NCBI GenBank assembly: GCA_029204225.1
Contig: MU832093.1
Coordinates: forward strand, 23,645-87,644
DNA: 64,000 bases
Source of the DNA: Diphasiastrum complanatum
Taxonomy: Eukaryota > Streptophyta > Lycopodiopsida > Lycopodiales > Lycopodiaceae
Direction of reading: 5' to 3'
Shown here in pieces: positions 20,790-33,200 of this stretch (the stretch's first letter is position 1; the number at the start of each line of letters is the position of its first letter). The notes under the pieces are model-generated. The model was not told the DNA's origin and ran no database searches. It saw only the letters and a list, made by a program, of their open reading frames with translations. The translations under genes were made by a program, and so were the position numbers.

Positions 20790-21560
20790 ATGATCTATCC
20801 TCAATCTAATGACTCTTGCCACTTCCTAAGATCATCTATTGATGGTGATGAAGCATCTTTTGAGGACATCACTTTATATAGAAGACTTATAGGATCCTTG
20901 ATTTATTTAACTATAACTATATCTGATCTTAGTCATAGTGTTGGAAAGTTAAGCCAATTCATGCAAAGTCCTCTAGTTTCACATTGGAAGATGGCCAAAA
21001 GAGTTCTTAGATACATTTCATCTACTAAATGTTTTGGCATATTGTATAGAGGGACTAATCTTGGCTTAAGAGCCAATAGTGACTCAGATTTTGTAGATCA
21101 CAAAGTGGATAGCAAATCAACAACTGCTTTTGCCACCTTTCTATGTGATGGAGTAGTATCATGGCTTTCCAAAAAGTAAGATACAATCTTCTTATTTTCC
21201 ACATAATCTGAGTACAAGGCCTTGACATCAACATGCAAGGAGGTCTTCTTGTTCAAAAGGTTGTTGGTGGAGCTTCATGTCATGGAGGAGGAGATCCCAA
21301 TCATCTATTGGGACAACAAATCAGCCCAATTACTTGCTACTAATCCTACATTCCATGCAAGGAGCAAGCACATCGAGATTGCTCATCATTTCGTGAGGGA
21401 GAAAGTGCAAGCAAAAGATATCAAGCTCCAAAATGTGCCATCATCAAGTTGCTTGGCTGATTTGTTTACTAAATCTTTACCTAAAAATTCATTTGTCAAT
21501 CTTAGATATTCAATGGAGTGATTTATGGAAGCATCATTGTTTCCAAGGCTAGATTTGAGG
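20790..21560 (+). pseudogene. Copia RT end and RNase H
   Basis: Starts within RT thumb/connection (EDITLYRRLIGSLIYLTI), then SVGKLSQFMQSPLVSHWKMA, KRVLRYISSTKCFGILYRGT, NSDSDFVDHKVDSKSTT, and after a stop at 21178 VFLFKRLLVELHVMEEEIPI, YWDNKSAQLLATNPTFHARS, KHIEIAHHFVREKVQ and LADLFTKSLPKNSFVNLR. This is the complete C-terminal half of a copia RNase H followed correctly by polypurine tract and LTR. One stop and an altered SEYKAL acidic motif disable it. Family resembles the copies at 28.3 and 32.1 kb. Confidence 0.88.
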
Positions 21561-21565
21561 AGGAG

Positions 21566-22069
21566 TGTGAAAAATTGCCAATATTGTCAAATCTAGCCAT
21601 GTAAAATATTGTACATTTTTGTCGATAATTTGATTCTACACTTGTATGCCAAAGTGCCACGTTGCAATCTACAACTAATGTAGGTTAGCTCAAGTCAAGA
21701 GGAGTGGTTGTGTCCATTTGGTAGAGATCCCTACTTTATAGGATCTAGACCTTGATTTGTGTCGGATATTTTGACCAACCATGCACCTACCAAGCATGAC
21801 TCTAGGAAATAGACTAGGGTCTCATTTTAGGGCAAAAAGAGTGAGTTAAGTTCCTTATTACATGTTGGAAATTGATCTAACTTTACAAATGAAGTGAGTT
21901 TTGCTATGTATTCCAAGCTCCCATAGTGAGAAGATAGATTATTTTTGGAGCTCATTGGCAATCTCAAGTTTTTACTCTCTATGTACATTGATTTTGAGAA
22001 CCAAATGAAACCATCACTTTGTGGATTTCAAACATTGTTCTAAATCCATACAGTAGGTTGCTCTTCACA
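21566..22069 (+). repeat. 3' LTR of the copia relic
   Basis: Begins TGTGAAAAATTGCCAATA after the purine tract TTGAGGAGGAG (21555-21565). The proposed end, GCTCTTCACA at 22069, gives matching TGTGAA/TTCACA termini. Length about 504 bp. The start resembles the LTR at 4762. The right end is inferred from the terminal inverted repeat only. Confidence 0.6.
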
Positions 22070-22302
22070 CGTGTGGGCTCGAATTCGAGTCTATGATCTT
22101 GTTTTTTGATTATCAATGATTGTTGTGCGTCAAATTGCCAATCTAGATCAAGATTTGTTGACTGGTTTTTTGATGCATTGATTAAGCAAGTACATAATCA
22201 CTCTCGTGGATCTTCTAAGATCCATTATGGTCTAAAAAGTACTGTACTTTCACACCAAAAATACAATATGACCAAAATAAGAAAACTAGTTGAAATTTCT
22301 CA
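22070..22302 (-). repeat. Minus-strand copia LTR (partial)
   Basis: On the minus strand a purine tract AAAAGGGAGAG is followed at 22302 by TGAGAAATTTCAACTAG, resembling the LTR start at 32918 (TGTGAAAGATTCAACTAG). The left end is unknown; it abuts the previous LTR. Confidence 0.45.
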
Positions 22303-22440
22303 CTCTCCCTTTTCAGCTAGTTTTAGCATAGACTCTGAGAACACTCCAAGTGAAGTCCTATGCTTCATAAACAAGTCTTTTCCCAATTCCTTGGTAAAGA
22401 TATCACTACACTGTGAACTAGAAGGGAAGGTCTCCTAAAA
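22303..22440 (-). pseudogene. Copia RNase H C-terminus, minus strand
   Basis: Reads SSSQCSDIFTKELGKDLFMK, then HRTSLGVFSESML and a TGA. D-I-F-T-K is the standard end of copia pol (A-D-x-F-T-K). It stands immediately before a purine tract and LTR start in the correct order. The long plus-strand frame over this interval is its shadow. Confidence 0.75.
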
Positions 22441-23186
22441 TTCTAAAATTTTAATTAAGAATTGGTCTTTAAAAACAAGTCAACAAAATATTCATAAACA
22501 TATCAAAGGAAATACAAAGCTTATCAAAGAAGTAACTCCATTCAACCATGAAGCATTCAATCATAAGATGATGAGGGGTCACCCCCCGAAAGGATTCTTT
22601 AATATTATGCAAGACCAATTGTCCCTTGGCTAATTGCATATACCTCAATTAATGTATTATTCTCAAGGTGATGACACCAACTTGCTTTAAACAAAATTTT
22701 AGACATTTTAGTAGACAAGACAACAAGAGATATGGTTTTATGTGTATTGGGAAAATTATGTACAAATGTTGCGTGGATAAAATGGCATAAGAGATGAGGG
22801 AAGCAAGATTTAGATGATTGTATGTATAGTAGGTCTTGGTAATTATTTGTGGATCAAAGTAAATTCTGTTCTTTTACTTCTTTTAGATATTGACAATAAT
22901 TTACTTCCCAATATGTGTATATTGTCCACAGATCAAGGTAAAGAGATAAGTCCTCAAAAGTGACAGAGATTTTATTGGAACTGAGATTCATTCCATGAAT
23001 ATGAAAAAGATTTACAGTATTCGACTTATTCTTATGCTCATCAAGAGCATGTAGAATATTGTTTTCAGTTTTTCTAAGATATTATTATATGTTCATGGAT
23101 AAACATCCAGTAACTAATAGGACATGGTCAGTTTGAAGATTAAATTGATTTTGTACAATGGCTAGAGCTAAAATACCTTCATGGTA
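22441..23186. other. Spacer without gene
   Basis: AT-rich, no conserved coding or RNA signals seen on either strand. Confidence 0.4.
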
Positions 23187-23398
23187 TGTTGATAATTTGG
23201 CCCAAAAATAGTAAAAATTGGAATAAGTCCAAGAATCGACGGGACACGCGTCCCACCAATGGCAATTGGGCCTGAGTGAACAACTATATGTACACTGTAA
23301 TTTCGTTTTGAGAAATACAGTTGCTATGTGAGCTTGTTGTGGAGAGTGTTTTCTGTCTGTGTTACTGTGTAGCATGATCTGTGTTCCTGTGCAAAGCA
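23187..23398 (+). repeat. Short LTR, copia type
   Basis: TGTTGATAATTTGGCCC opens and GCAAAGCA closes a 212-bp segment placed ten bases before a primer site. A TATA-like box is not obvious. Supported mainly by the primer site and TG/CA ends, as no second copy was found. Confidence 0.45.
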
Positions 23399-23407
23399 AA
23401 TTCTAAG

Positions 23408-23420
23408 TTGGTATCAGAGC
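23408..23420 (+). promoter_or_regulatory. Primer-binding site
   Basis: TTGGTATCAGAGC is a perfect match to the plant initiator Met-tRNA-type primer site of copia elements, preceded by the usual short spacer. Confidence 0.9.
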
Positions 23421-24959
<1,539 letters not shown>

Positions 24960-25435
24960 TTTTCTGTAAAAAGCCGACAAGTTACTATTTTTGTATATTT
25001 ATCATTAATATTTTGCAAAAAGCCCGACACTTGTTGCCAATACGTTCTGCTTTCGCAAATTTGCTATTTTGTTTATGCAATAAATGTGACACCATAGACC
25101 ATCGCGTTTTTCGCACATTCTTACCATTTTGTATTTTGCGAAAAAGCTTGAAACATGTTTCAATAATTGTTATTTTCATAAGGCTGTTGTTCTAGAAATG
25201 TGACACTGCCGACACCATGGCCTTCGCTCTTTTTGCCATTTTATTTTCCGAGAAATGTGAGACTTGTTGATACATGTCATTTTCGCATTGTTTTATTTTT
25301 TCTAAAAAATACAACACTTTTTGAAATGTTCCTTCGCACACTTTTGTCAAAAAAATATTTTGCGAAAAAGCCAACAAAATGCGTGGGAGTACCCAAATAT
25401 GATTGTTTTCCACAGACTGTGTAAATTTTATTTTC
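24960..25435. repeat. Degenerate interspersed motif block (TTTTGCGAAAAAGCC type)
   Basis: Strings such as TTTTGCAAAAAGCCCGACA, TTTGCGAAAAAGC, TTTTCGCAC, GAAATGTGACACTGCCGACA and TTTGCGAAAAAGCCAACA recur irregularly every 50-120 bp with GACAC/GACACT neighbours. A comparable set (GCGAAAAATGCGACAGTGTCG) occurs at 43880-44070. No coding signal. 25436-25854 shows nothing further that I can support. Confidence 0.5.
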
Positions 25436-25854
25436 ACAGTCCGATACTCAAAATTTCTGAGTTCGACTTTTGCAAACTTTGCAAAACACTTGTTGTATTT
25501 TGTTTTATTTTGAATTTTTTGTTTTAATTTTAATATTTTGATATTATTTAAAGGACCGACAGTCACTTCTAATTAGAACTTATACCAGTCTACCGTCACA
25601 ACATTAATACCTTGATTCTTACATTTTCACTTTATCACTTCCGCGTTCATGTTTTTGTTTTCCACTTTTTTTTTATACTTTCTCACTTGCTACGATCAAA
25701 CACCTTTGCTATGATCAAGCATACTAATAGCTTCCATTCCATAGCTTCCACGGATTGCTTTGAAGCTTTTCCAATGGCTACAAGCAATACCATTACCTTT
25801 AATACACACTTGAAGCCTATACTGCCGGTGTTGCATCCTCTTGCAACAAGTGCT

Positions 25855-26105
25855 AGAATAGAAAGTCTGTTGCAATTCGATCCATCATCATCTCTAAAGT
25901 GTGCCATGAGCTAGTAAGAAATCTAAATAAGACCGGAGATGGCCACATCTGCAGTGTGGTTCGTAATAATCCAATAACCATTACAAAAGATTTTTACTTC
26001 CAAGCTTTAGATTTACCGATAGATGGTACCATACCAATCACCAGGGCCGATTACATCATGAGGAGTGGAGCAATTTAGGAGGGAGCCTATCTTGAGAGGA
26101 GGGGA
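25855..26105 (+). pseudogene. Coding-like remnant of an unrecognised protein
   Basis: One frame reads SIIISKVCHELVRNLNKTGD, HICSVVRNNPITITKDFYFQ, ALDLPIDGTIPITRADYIMR before a TAG at about 26078, then EGAYLERRGYKLSYPN. The composition and the P-I-T-I-T...L-D-L-P-I-D-G pattern look like a real protein and recall the domain shared by some plant transposon-associated proteins, but I cannot name it with confidence. A compatible acidic C-terminal stretch, SEDDMPVNSDEEDGSSTSSA, lies at about 26895-26985. Intron structure is unclear. Confidence 0.4.
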
Positions 26106-26130
26106 TATAAATTATCCTACCCCAATCTCA

Positions 26131-26510
26131 TGCAAAATGTAAAACACAAACAAAAACACAAACACACACACACATTACTAATCCCTCTCTCTAAAGTTAC
26201 AAATCTAGCATTCATGTACTATCAAACATTATATATTTATCTATTATCCTAAATTCAAAATGCAAAACACACACACACACACATACACACTTCCTCCCCC
26301 TCTCTCTCTCTAAAATTAAAAATCTAACATTCAATTACTATCAAACAATATATTTTTATCTTAAATTTAAAATGCAAAACTCTCTCTCTCTCTCTCTCTC
26401 TCTCATCACCATCTATTCATCTACCACTCTAAATCCTAAATAAATGCAAATGTAACAATCTATTACTTCCATAGACTCTATATATCTATCTATTATCCTA
26501 AGAAAACAAT
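26131..26510. repeat. Tandem repeat of about 120 bp with variable CA/CT microsatellites
   Basis: Three units each contain AAAATGCAAAACAC or ATGCAAAACTC, a CA or CT run, CTAAA..AAATCTA, CATTCA, TACTATCAAACA and ATTTATCT(ATTATC)CTAA. Unit starts are about 26131, 26258 and 26371. The dinucleotide run differs by unit, so it expanded after the tandem duplication. Confidence 0.75.
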
Positions 26511-27339
26511 GAAGGACATCCATTTTGGATTCCCAAAGCGCTTGGTTTCATTCAAAATAGGAACCAGACGAAAGTTCCATTGGTTGTGCATGCAGCACCA
26601 CTTCAACGAATGTTCTTTTGGGAAGGTATGAATTTGAAATGTTGCAAGTAGATTCAAAGGGCAAGAGAAAATGATTTTCAAAGAACTAGTCGAGGGCTGA
26701 TGATTTGAATTAATAAGATGTAGATGTTTTGGCTTTTAATTTTGAGTTAACAATGACCCATCATCTACGAAAGTCAACTATAGCCTTATTGAAAGAATGA
26801 CTTGGATTAATGAGACAACCATCGTCGTCAACTCGTCAGCAATAGCAAAAAGTTGACTTACAAAGTTTTCTATCAACATTGGACGCAGGTTCTGAGGACG
26901 ATATGCCAGTCAACTCTGATGAAGAAGATGGGTCTTCCACCTCATCGGCTGAAAACGAGTGTTCAAAATATGTCAAGTTTTGAACTGAGAGGCATTAGTG
27001 AAAACTTCTTAGAAAATGTACTTTGAAAAAAATATACATATAATATAATTTAAGCTCTTTTATATTTTAATGGCGGCTGGACTTTCAAAAATCATGTGTT
27101 GTTTTGAAATGTTATATGGTATGTAATTATGATGGTTTTATAAAGTTTGCAAAAGAAAACTTGTTGTGCTTCATTAAAAGTAGGCATTTTTTGACATTCT
27201 TTTTTGTTGCAAGTTAGAGAATCTTTTAAAAAACCATGATTTTGGCCTAAAACTAGGAACACTAAAAAATACCGAAAAGGGTCACTCTTTTTTAGGTCAA
27301 AGTCCCAAAACAAATGTCATCGTGTTTCCTACTCTAGCA

Positions 27340-27870
27340 ATCTTGTGTGGATTGTATACACTAATGGGACTATATCTAGGTGGTCTAGTCTAGCTATTCT
27401 AGGATTAATATAACCAACTACTTAGATCTAAATTACCTACTCTGAGTCAATCTAGCTACTCATGTTTGGATTTTTAGATCTAAGTTTAACTTAGTTAGTT
27501 AGGTAACTAAAAGCTACTGGTCTATTCATAGTCTGATATATCTAGTTTAGACTAAACTTTAACCTAGCGGATCTAAGACTATCTATCCTATGACCAATCT
27601 ATCAACCAACTATTTCTAAGCTAATTTGTGCTAACTTGACTATCTTAATTTGATAGATCATTTACGCTATGGATTTAATCTAAATCTAATCTAAGTCATC
27701 TAGGATCTGAACTCTACTTAAGTTCTAACCTATATTTAACATCTAACCTACCCCCCCTAACTACTATAGTCGATCCTAATCTATCGTTATTTAACCGTCC
27801 TATAACAATATTGACTAAAGAAAAGCCACGACTACTATACCTACCTAGTCTATTTTAATGCAGTCCAAAA
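27340..27870. repeat. CTA/TAG-rich simple sequence
   Basis: Over 500 bp are dominated by CTAA, TCTAG, CTACT, ATCTAA and TAGATC words on both strands, giving dense stop codons in every frame. No unit length is fixed. It lies just beyond the 3' end of a minus-strand gypsy integrase and may be that element's LTR or untranslated region. 26986-27339 has no gene. Confidence 0.5.
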
Positions 27871-27929
27871 GACTCTCCTCTTGAAGATAAGGATGACAAG
27901 GATGGTTCATGAGGCTCATTCTAGAGTTG

Positions 27930-28170
27930 AATATCGGTCGAGTACTAGCGACGTAACTTACTCATTAACGGGCATATCAAACAATTTGGCTTGTAGGTCG
28001 GCGAGAACGACTATGCCATTAGGTCAAATTTCTACTACCTTGTAAGGTCCTTCTCCTAGAGACTTTAACTTGCTTTTATGTGCCTTTGGCCTTGTATAGT
28101 AGAGCCAATTCTCCCTTAGTGGGATCCTTGGTCTTGATATTCTGATCATGCTAGGCTTTTCTGTGCTATT
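27930..28170 (-). pseudogene. Ty3/gypsy integrase C-terminus (GPY module)
   Basis: The minus strand reads HDQNIKTKDPTKGELALLYK, then in a shifted frame KSKLKSLGEGPYKVVEI, PNGIVVLADLQAKLFDMPV and NE before a stop. This is the C-terminal module of gypsy integrase (G-D-L-V-L-L..., G-P-Y/F, ...V-N). Two stops and one shift. Nothing of the catalytic core is nearby. Confidence 0.75.
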
Positions 28171-28322
28171 TTTTCACAATTAGGGCATGAAGAACCAGAA
28201 AGCGAGTTTCATGGAGTTAGAAGAGATTTTGAATCCTCTGTTGGGTAGATTCCTATGTATTGAGACATTCAAAGATAGTGACTCTCAGACTTGGAACAAC
28301 AAAATTAACATGCATTATTGCT

Positions 28323-28975
28323 TCACATCCATACACCATTTGAAATGTGCTTTATACTTGGCTTCACAAGAGGATAGAGAGATAGTATCTCCACATAGTA
28401 ATGAGCAAAAGAACTTATGTATTTTCTATCCATATTATCACCTACAAAGTCTGAGTCTAGGTATGGTCTCAAGTACAAATTAGTCCCTCGATAGACAATG
28501 CCAAAATTCCTAGTAGATGAGATGTATCTAAGCATTCTTTTGGCACTTTTCCAGTGACATACTAAAGGGTCGTGCATATATTGACTCAACTTGCTTATAC
28601 TAAAGCTTAGATCAGGTCTAGTGATTGTCAAATAGATCAAGGAGCCAATAAGCCTTCTATAGAGTGTGATATCCTCAAAGGATGCTTCATCTTAATCAAT
28701 AGAAACTTTCACAACTTTCTCCATAGGGGTGTCAATCCCTTTACAATCCTTCATTCCAAACTTTTATAAGGTGGAAGTAGCATACTTTGATTGACAAATG
28801 AAAATAAAACCACTACCTCTAGAGACTTCTATTCCAAGTATAAACTTAAGAAGTCTTTGAGCTACCATCTTGAATTGACTAGACAAAGCCATTTTGACAT
28901 CTCTTATGCCATCAAGATCGATAAGCTTCCCACAGAATCTAGTTCTATCGTCTAATAGAACAATTGTTATCTTGT
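28323..28975 (-). pseudogene. Copia RT/RNase H fragment, minus strand
   Basis: Right to left: LLKFILGIEVSRGSGFIFIC, QSKYATSTL, CKGIDTPMEKVVKVSID, then FEDITLYRRLIGSLIYLTIT, RPDLSFSISKLSQYMHDPLV, WKSAKRMLRYISSTRNFGIV, YRGTNLYLRPYLDSDFVGD. The order is normal for the end of copia RT and start of RNase H. A stop interrupts after KVSID. It belongs with the families at 20.8 and 32.1 kb. Confidence 0.85.
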
Positions 28976-29040
28976 TCTGTAAATTGCATTAGATTTTCAC
29001 TCTTAAGTCATTGATAGTTATCAGTAAACATGGTGACAAA

Positions 29041-29880
29041 AAAAAAGACAAAAGATATGGAGACTCATTTTTTGTAGTATTTTAAATTTTTTTTTAAAAT
29101 ACTTTACAAATTTTATATTATCATGCTAAAAATATATTATAAAAACTAAAATAATACTAAAAAAAGTTAGATATAGAATTTTGACAACATATTCAATTTT
29201 GTACGTATTTTAAATTAACTAATAAAAAAATAGAATTATTAAATATAAAAATACTAAATCAACAACAGAATTTATTTTACTTATAATTTGAAAAATTGTC
29301 TAGTAACAAATATTTTAAAATATTAATTTTTTTTAGTTTGAAATAATTTTTTATGAATGCAATATAAATTCAAATTAATATTTTTTAGATATTTCAAATT
29401 TTTACAATAATAATTTGTACAGATTCAAAAAACATTTATGTAATTTAGATCTATAACACACGAACTCTGATTTCACAAAAATTTACTTAAATACACATCT
29501 AAAAGTACATGACTTTTGAAAATATTTAGATTTTTTTAAATTTTTTTTTCTTTAGTATCATCATAATTAGGAATTTGAAATTTTATTATTAAATTTTAAT
29601 AGTCTAAAAGATAAAAAATATTACCAATTTTAATAGAATATGATTTTAGAACAAATTTAAAACAATATTGTCATTCCGAAACAACAATTATTAGAATAAA
29701 CAGTTATTAAAATATTATTAAAATAAACATTTATTAAATTTATATTAAAAGACTAATATTGAAAATAAATTTTAAAGTATTTGAAAATATTTAAAGTAGC
29801 AAATAATATTAAAAAATATAAAAACTTCATGTCACAAAAGTTTGAAATTCATATATAATCTTCAAAATGATGAAATAGTC
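29041..29880. other. Very AT-rich non-coding block
   Basis: About 840 bp of A/T-dominated sequence with poly-A and poly-T runs and no coding signal. Its left edge, AAAAAAAGACAAAAGATATGGAGACTCATTTTTT, is echoed at about 61290-61325. It lies just downstream of the methyltransferase-like pseudogene and may be an element end or matrix-attachment-like DNA. Confidence 0.5.
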
Positions 29881-29899
29881 ATGTGCATGCTTCTCAAAA

Positions 29900-31870
29900 A
29901 TCATCAAGGTCATTGACATATTTGGGCTTTTCTGGAGGAGTCTCAGTAGAAACAATGGCAACCGAACATGTTCCCAAAGCTAGTCAAGCCGGTGTTGTAG
30001 TGCAGCATAGAGCATTTGCCATCCAACGAATAATAACCAATCGTTATGTGTTCAATCTCATTGCATAGTTATGCACCACCAGCATTGCAAACATTGGGCT
30101 TGTACCTACAAAAAGAAAAGTACATTATTATTTTGAACAATGATCTATACATAGAATATATAAAAATTACAACAAATAAAGTTAAGTTTTAAAAAATCTA
30201 AAAACATTCTAAATAGCATTTTGAATCTCAGCATTGCAAAAAGTTAAAAGAGCTTTTTGCATTGAAGCCGATTGCCAGCTTGAATGGAATATCACAGCTC
30301 TTCAAATAGGAGAAGTTGTGATTTCAAGAAATCTTTGCATCACATTATGGATCTCAGTAAATTTAAAAGAAGAATCATCATTTAGAGATTCTTTCATTTG
30401 AAATCCATAGGGGAGGTCGGCAATGCAAAGAGTGTAGGTTCTTTTCTTTAAAAATCTTGAAATCTTCCTATAGTCTCATTCTTCCACAGTGTAAAAACAT
30501 GGCTGATCATCGACACATTTTGAGAGGTATGTCTATATTGAATCCTCCTCGACAATAGTCTCACCCCGTGCCAATCTTCCTCTATCTCTTTTTTCTGCCT
30601 TCGCTTTTAGAATATGTCGTTTAAACTGCTCTAGAAGGACTTTATTTTTCTTATCTTCAGCAGACTAAAAGAAAAAAGAATGCAAGTATGCTTAGCATAG
30701 GATGTACCATACAAATATTTCAAAAAATTCACAACTATGCTTAGTGTAGGACAAACATAATAAATAATTAAAAAATTAAATTTATGCTAAGCTTGAGATC
30801 CTAGCTTAGAGAATTCAATTCTATATAAGATATGAATGTTTAAAATAAAAAAATAATATACTTCTATGATAAGCATGAGTGAAGTGAATATTATACCTCT
30901 AAATAATATCAAATAAGGAGTGAGGGCTTCACTTTTACTGCTCAGAGGACAAAGCCTCTGGCACGTCTCAAAATCTTTGCAGTTCAACCCTGTTACCATG
31001 GCCTATTGGACTAAATAATTTATGTCTGTATTAGAAAACAAATTAGTGATCAATACCACAAAAATTTAAAAAAATTTGCTATTACTATTAGAAAATGTTT
31101 TTAAAAAACAAAAAGAGAATATGACCTTTGAAATTCCTTGATGATTTCAGCAAGGGAGTGCTGAAAATCAGCAACTCTCGAGAAAACACTGATTACCAGC
31201 TGGAAGGAATTATTTCCTACATATTTTTCCATTCAAAAATACCCGTCTTTGTTGGTATGAGTTTTAATGTGTGAGTGGTGGCAACAATCTTTTTTTTGGA
31301 TTTTGAACCTCCTTGAGCTGACTGGCCCTTTATACCAAAATTTTTCCAAAATTTTATCTACAAAAGCCCACACCTGAAAGATAACTTTAAGGAGACAAAA
31401 TATTAAAAAAATTATAAATTTAATCTCTTAATTTTAAAAACTTTTGCATCAAACATTCCATGCTAAGCATAGTAAAGCAATTACCTAAGTTAGAAAATTT
31501 TGAACCAAACATTCTATGCTAAGCATAGTAAGGCAATTACATGGCCACTATGAAATGCTAGTTGATAAATATTATCATATTTAATCACGCTCTACGTCAA
31601 ATTCTTAGAATCAAATGGCAGGCCTGTTTCTTTAGCACAAAGTGCTTTCGCCTCCGAATGGTTAAAATCTCTAGCTTTGGAAACTCAAAAAAATTCTTTG
31701 TGAAAAAATCAAATCCTCTGGATGACCGTCATTTTCATCCTGTAGTCTTGGTCAATGTTATGGTCCTAGGCAAGAAGTTTAGCTTCTTCTTCCAATCTTG
31801 AGGGCCATCTCAACCACCCCGTGCTCCCCAACCGATGAGGGTTTTCCAGGCCCCCAGAGACATGGCTGCA
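29900..31870 (-). pseudogene. Multi-exon pseudogene with DNA-methyltransferase-like DxPY motif
   Basis: Minus-strand exon-like segments in order: 31860-31760 (MSLGAWKTLIGWGARGG), about 31375-31135 (VWAFVDKILEKFWYKGPVSS, then FQLVISVFSRVADFQHSLAE), 31000-30897 (GLNCKDFETCQRLCPLSSKS; donor-like GTATAA), 30660-30215 (NKVLLEQFKRHILKAKAEKR ... RTYTLCIADLPYGFQMKESL ... RAVIFHSSWQSASMQKALLT), and 30110-29900 (CNEIEHITIGYYSLDGKCSM, LHYNTGLTSFGNMFGCHCFY). IADLPYGF resembles the catalytic (D/N)PPY motif of N6-adenine/N4-cytosine methyltransferases, with the first Pro changed to Leu, and the flanking pattern fits such a fold. Several stops (for example after EEDSI and TTSPI) make it dead. The family call is tentative; alternatively an unknown transposon gene. 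Confidence 0.45.
31450..31541. repeat. 56-bp tandem duplication, TGCTAAGCATAG motif
   Basis: CAAACATTCCATGCTAAGCA at 31450 recurs at 31506 with one change, including AGCATAGTAA(A/G)GCAATTAC. Related TATGCTTAGCATAGG and TATGCTTAGTGTAGG strings occur at about 30690 and 30736, in presumed introns of the pseudogene. Confidence 0.7.
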
Positions 31871-32109
31871 AGGAGGTTTAACATCATTCTTGATTGTATT
31901 GATCATGTCTTTCCATATCGTCGTTCTAGGTGAGGGTGATTAAGGACATCCCCATTACACTAAAGTCTTGTAGCCTACGGACCACCTCATGGCATTCTTG
32001 CTCTAGCCTTAAGGTTCAAAGTATAGGGTTTGGCCTTTGATCGATTATACGGTTGACAACACTTCCTCTAATCGAGCTATTGCTTGTTTTGATGCTAACT
32101 CTGGCTTAG

Positions 32110-32917
32110 TATTCCATGCAAACAAACTCAACAACAAGGGATTGACTATGATGAGACCTTTGCACCCGTGGCAAAGATGGTAAGCATTCGAGTCATCATC
32201 TCACTTGATACACTTTATGGATGGGATCTATGTCAAATGGACATTTCAAATGCATTTTTGAATGGTGATCTTGAGGAGGAAGTGTACATGGAGCAACCCG
32301 AGAGCTACATTTCATCAACACAGCCAAATCATGTGTGTCTACTACAAAAGAGCTTGTATAGCCTTAAGCAAGCACCAAGGAGTTCGTATGCTAAGCTTAA
32401 CACTTTTTTATTCTCTTAAGGCTTTGTTGTGAGTGAGTATGGTCATTCAGTTTATCATAGGTTTGCTAGAGATGATGTTACCATCTTGCTAATCTATGTG
32501 GATGGTATCATCTTGAGTGGTGGAGACAGTCAAGATGTGGAGAATATTAAGAGTGCTCTTAAGAAGGAGTTTGAAGTGCATGATCTTGGTAACTTGAATT
32601 ACATTTTGGGATTAGAAGTCATTAAATCTTCTCAATTTACTTTCATTTGTCAATAGATGTATACTAATTCTATCTTAGAAAGATTTCATATGGTAGATGC
32701 AAAAGCTAGTGATACACCTATGGAGTCCCATGTAAAGCTAACTATAAGAGGTAGTGAAAGATCCTTCAAGGACATTACTCTCGATAGGAAGCTAGTTGGT
32801 TCACTCATCTATCTAACCATTACTAGACCTGATCTAAGCTATTGTGTTGAAAGATTGAGTCAATTCATGCAAGATCCTAGTGAGGAGCATTGGAAGCTAG
32901 GAAAGCGAGTTTGGGAG
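32110..32917 (+). pseudogene. Copia RT with internal deletion to the 3' LTR
   Basis: One frame with stops at 32417 and 32654 reads GIDYDETFAPVAKMVSIRVI, CQMDISNAFLNGDLEEEVYM, SLYSLKQAPRSSYAKL, the catalytic segment LLIYVDGIILSGG, DLGNLNYILGLEVIKSS and FKDITLDRKLVGSLIYLTIT up to EEHWKLGKRV. The catalytic YVDD has become YVDG, abolishing metal binding. At KLGKRV the frame runs directly into TGGGAG plus the LTR start at 32918, so the whole RNase H is missing. The element must have been copied, if at all, in trans. Confidence 0.88.
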
Positions 32918-33200
32918 TGTGAAAGATTCAACTAGTTTGATCATATTTGCTATATTTCCATATTTGGCAAATTGAGGCCAACTTTGTTTTAGACTTAGAG
33001 TTTGAATTTTGGAAGCTCATTAGTCTAAATTTCATTTGAATAAACACTTTTTTTAAGTGTGGGAAAGTTAGAAGGCGAGTTTGAATATATTCAAATTTGA
33101 ATGTTGGGTACTTTGAATCTAGACTTAAAAGTAGTAGGGTTAGCATTTTAGTGGGAGCAGTTTAGCCATGAATCAATCAGTTTCTCGATTTATTTGTTGC
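32918..33200 (+). repeat. 3' LTR start of the deleted copia
   Basis: TGTGAAAGATTCAACTAG follows GGGAG and resembles the minus-strand LTR start at 22302. The right edge is uncertain. 33201-33590 has no recognisable gene. Confidence 0.45.

Noticed and set aside
22106-22438. 110-codon plus-strand frame as a gene
   Set aside because: Its second half is the shadow of a minus-strand copia RNase H end (DIFTK) and LTR start.
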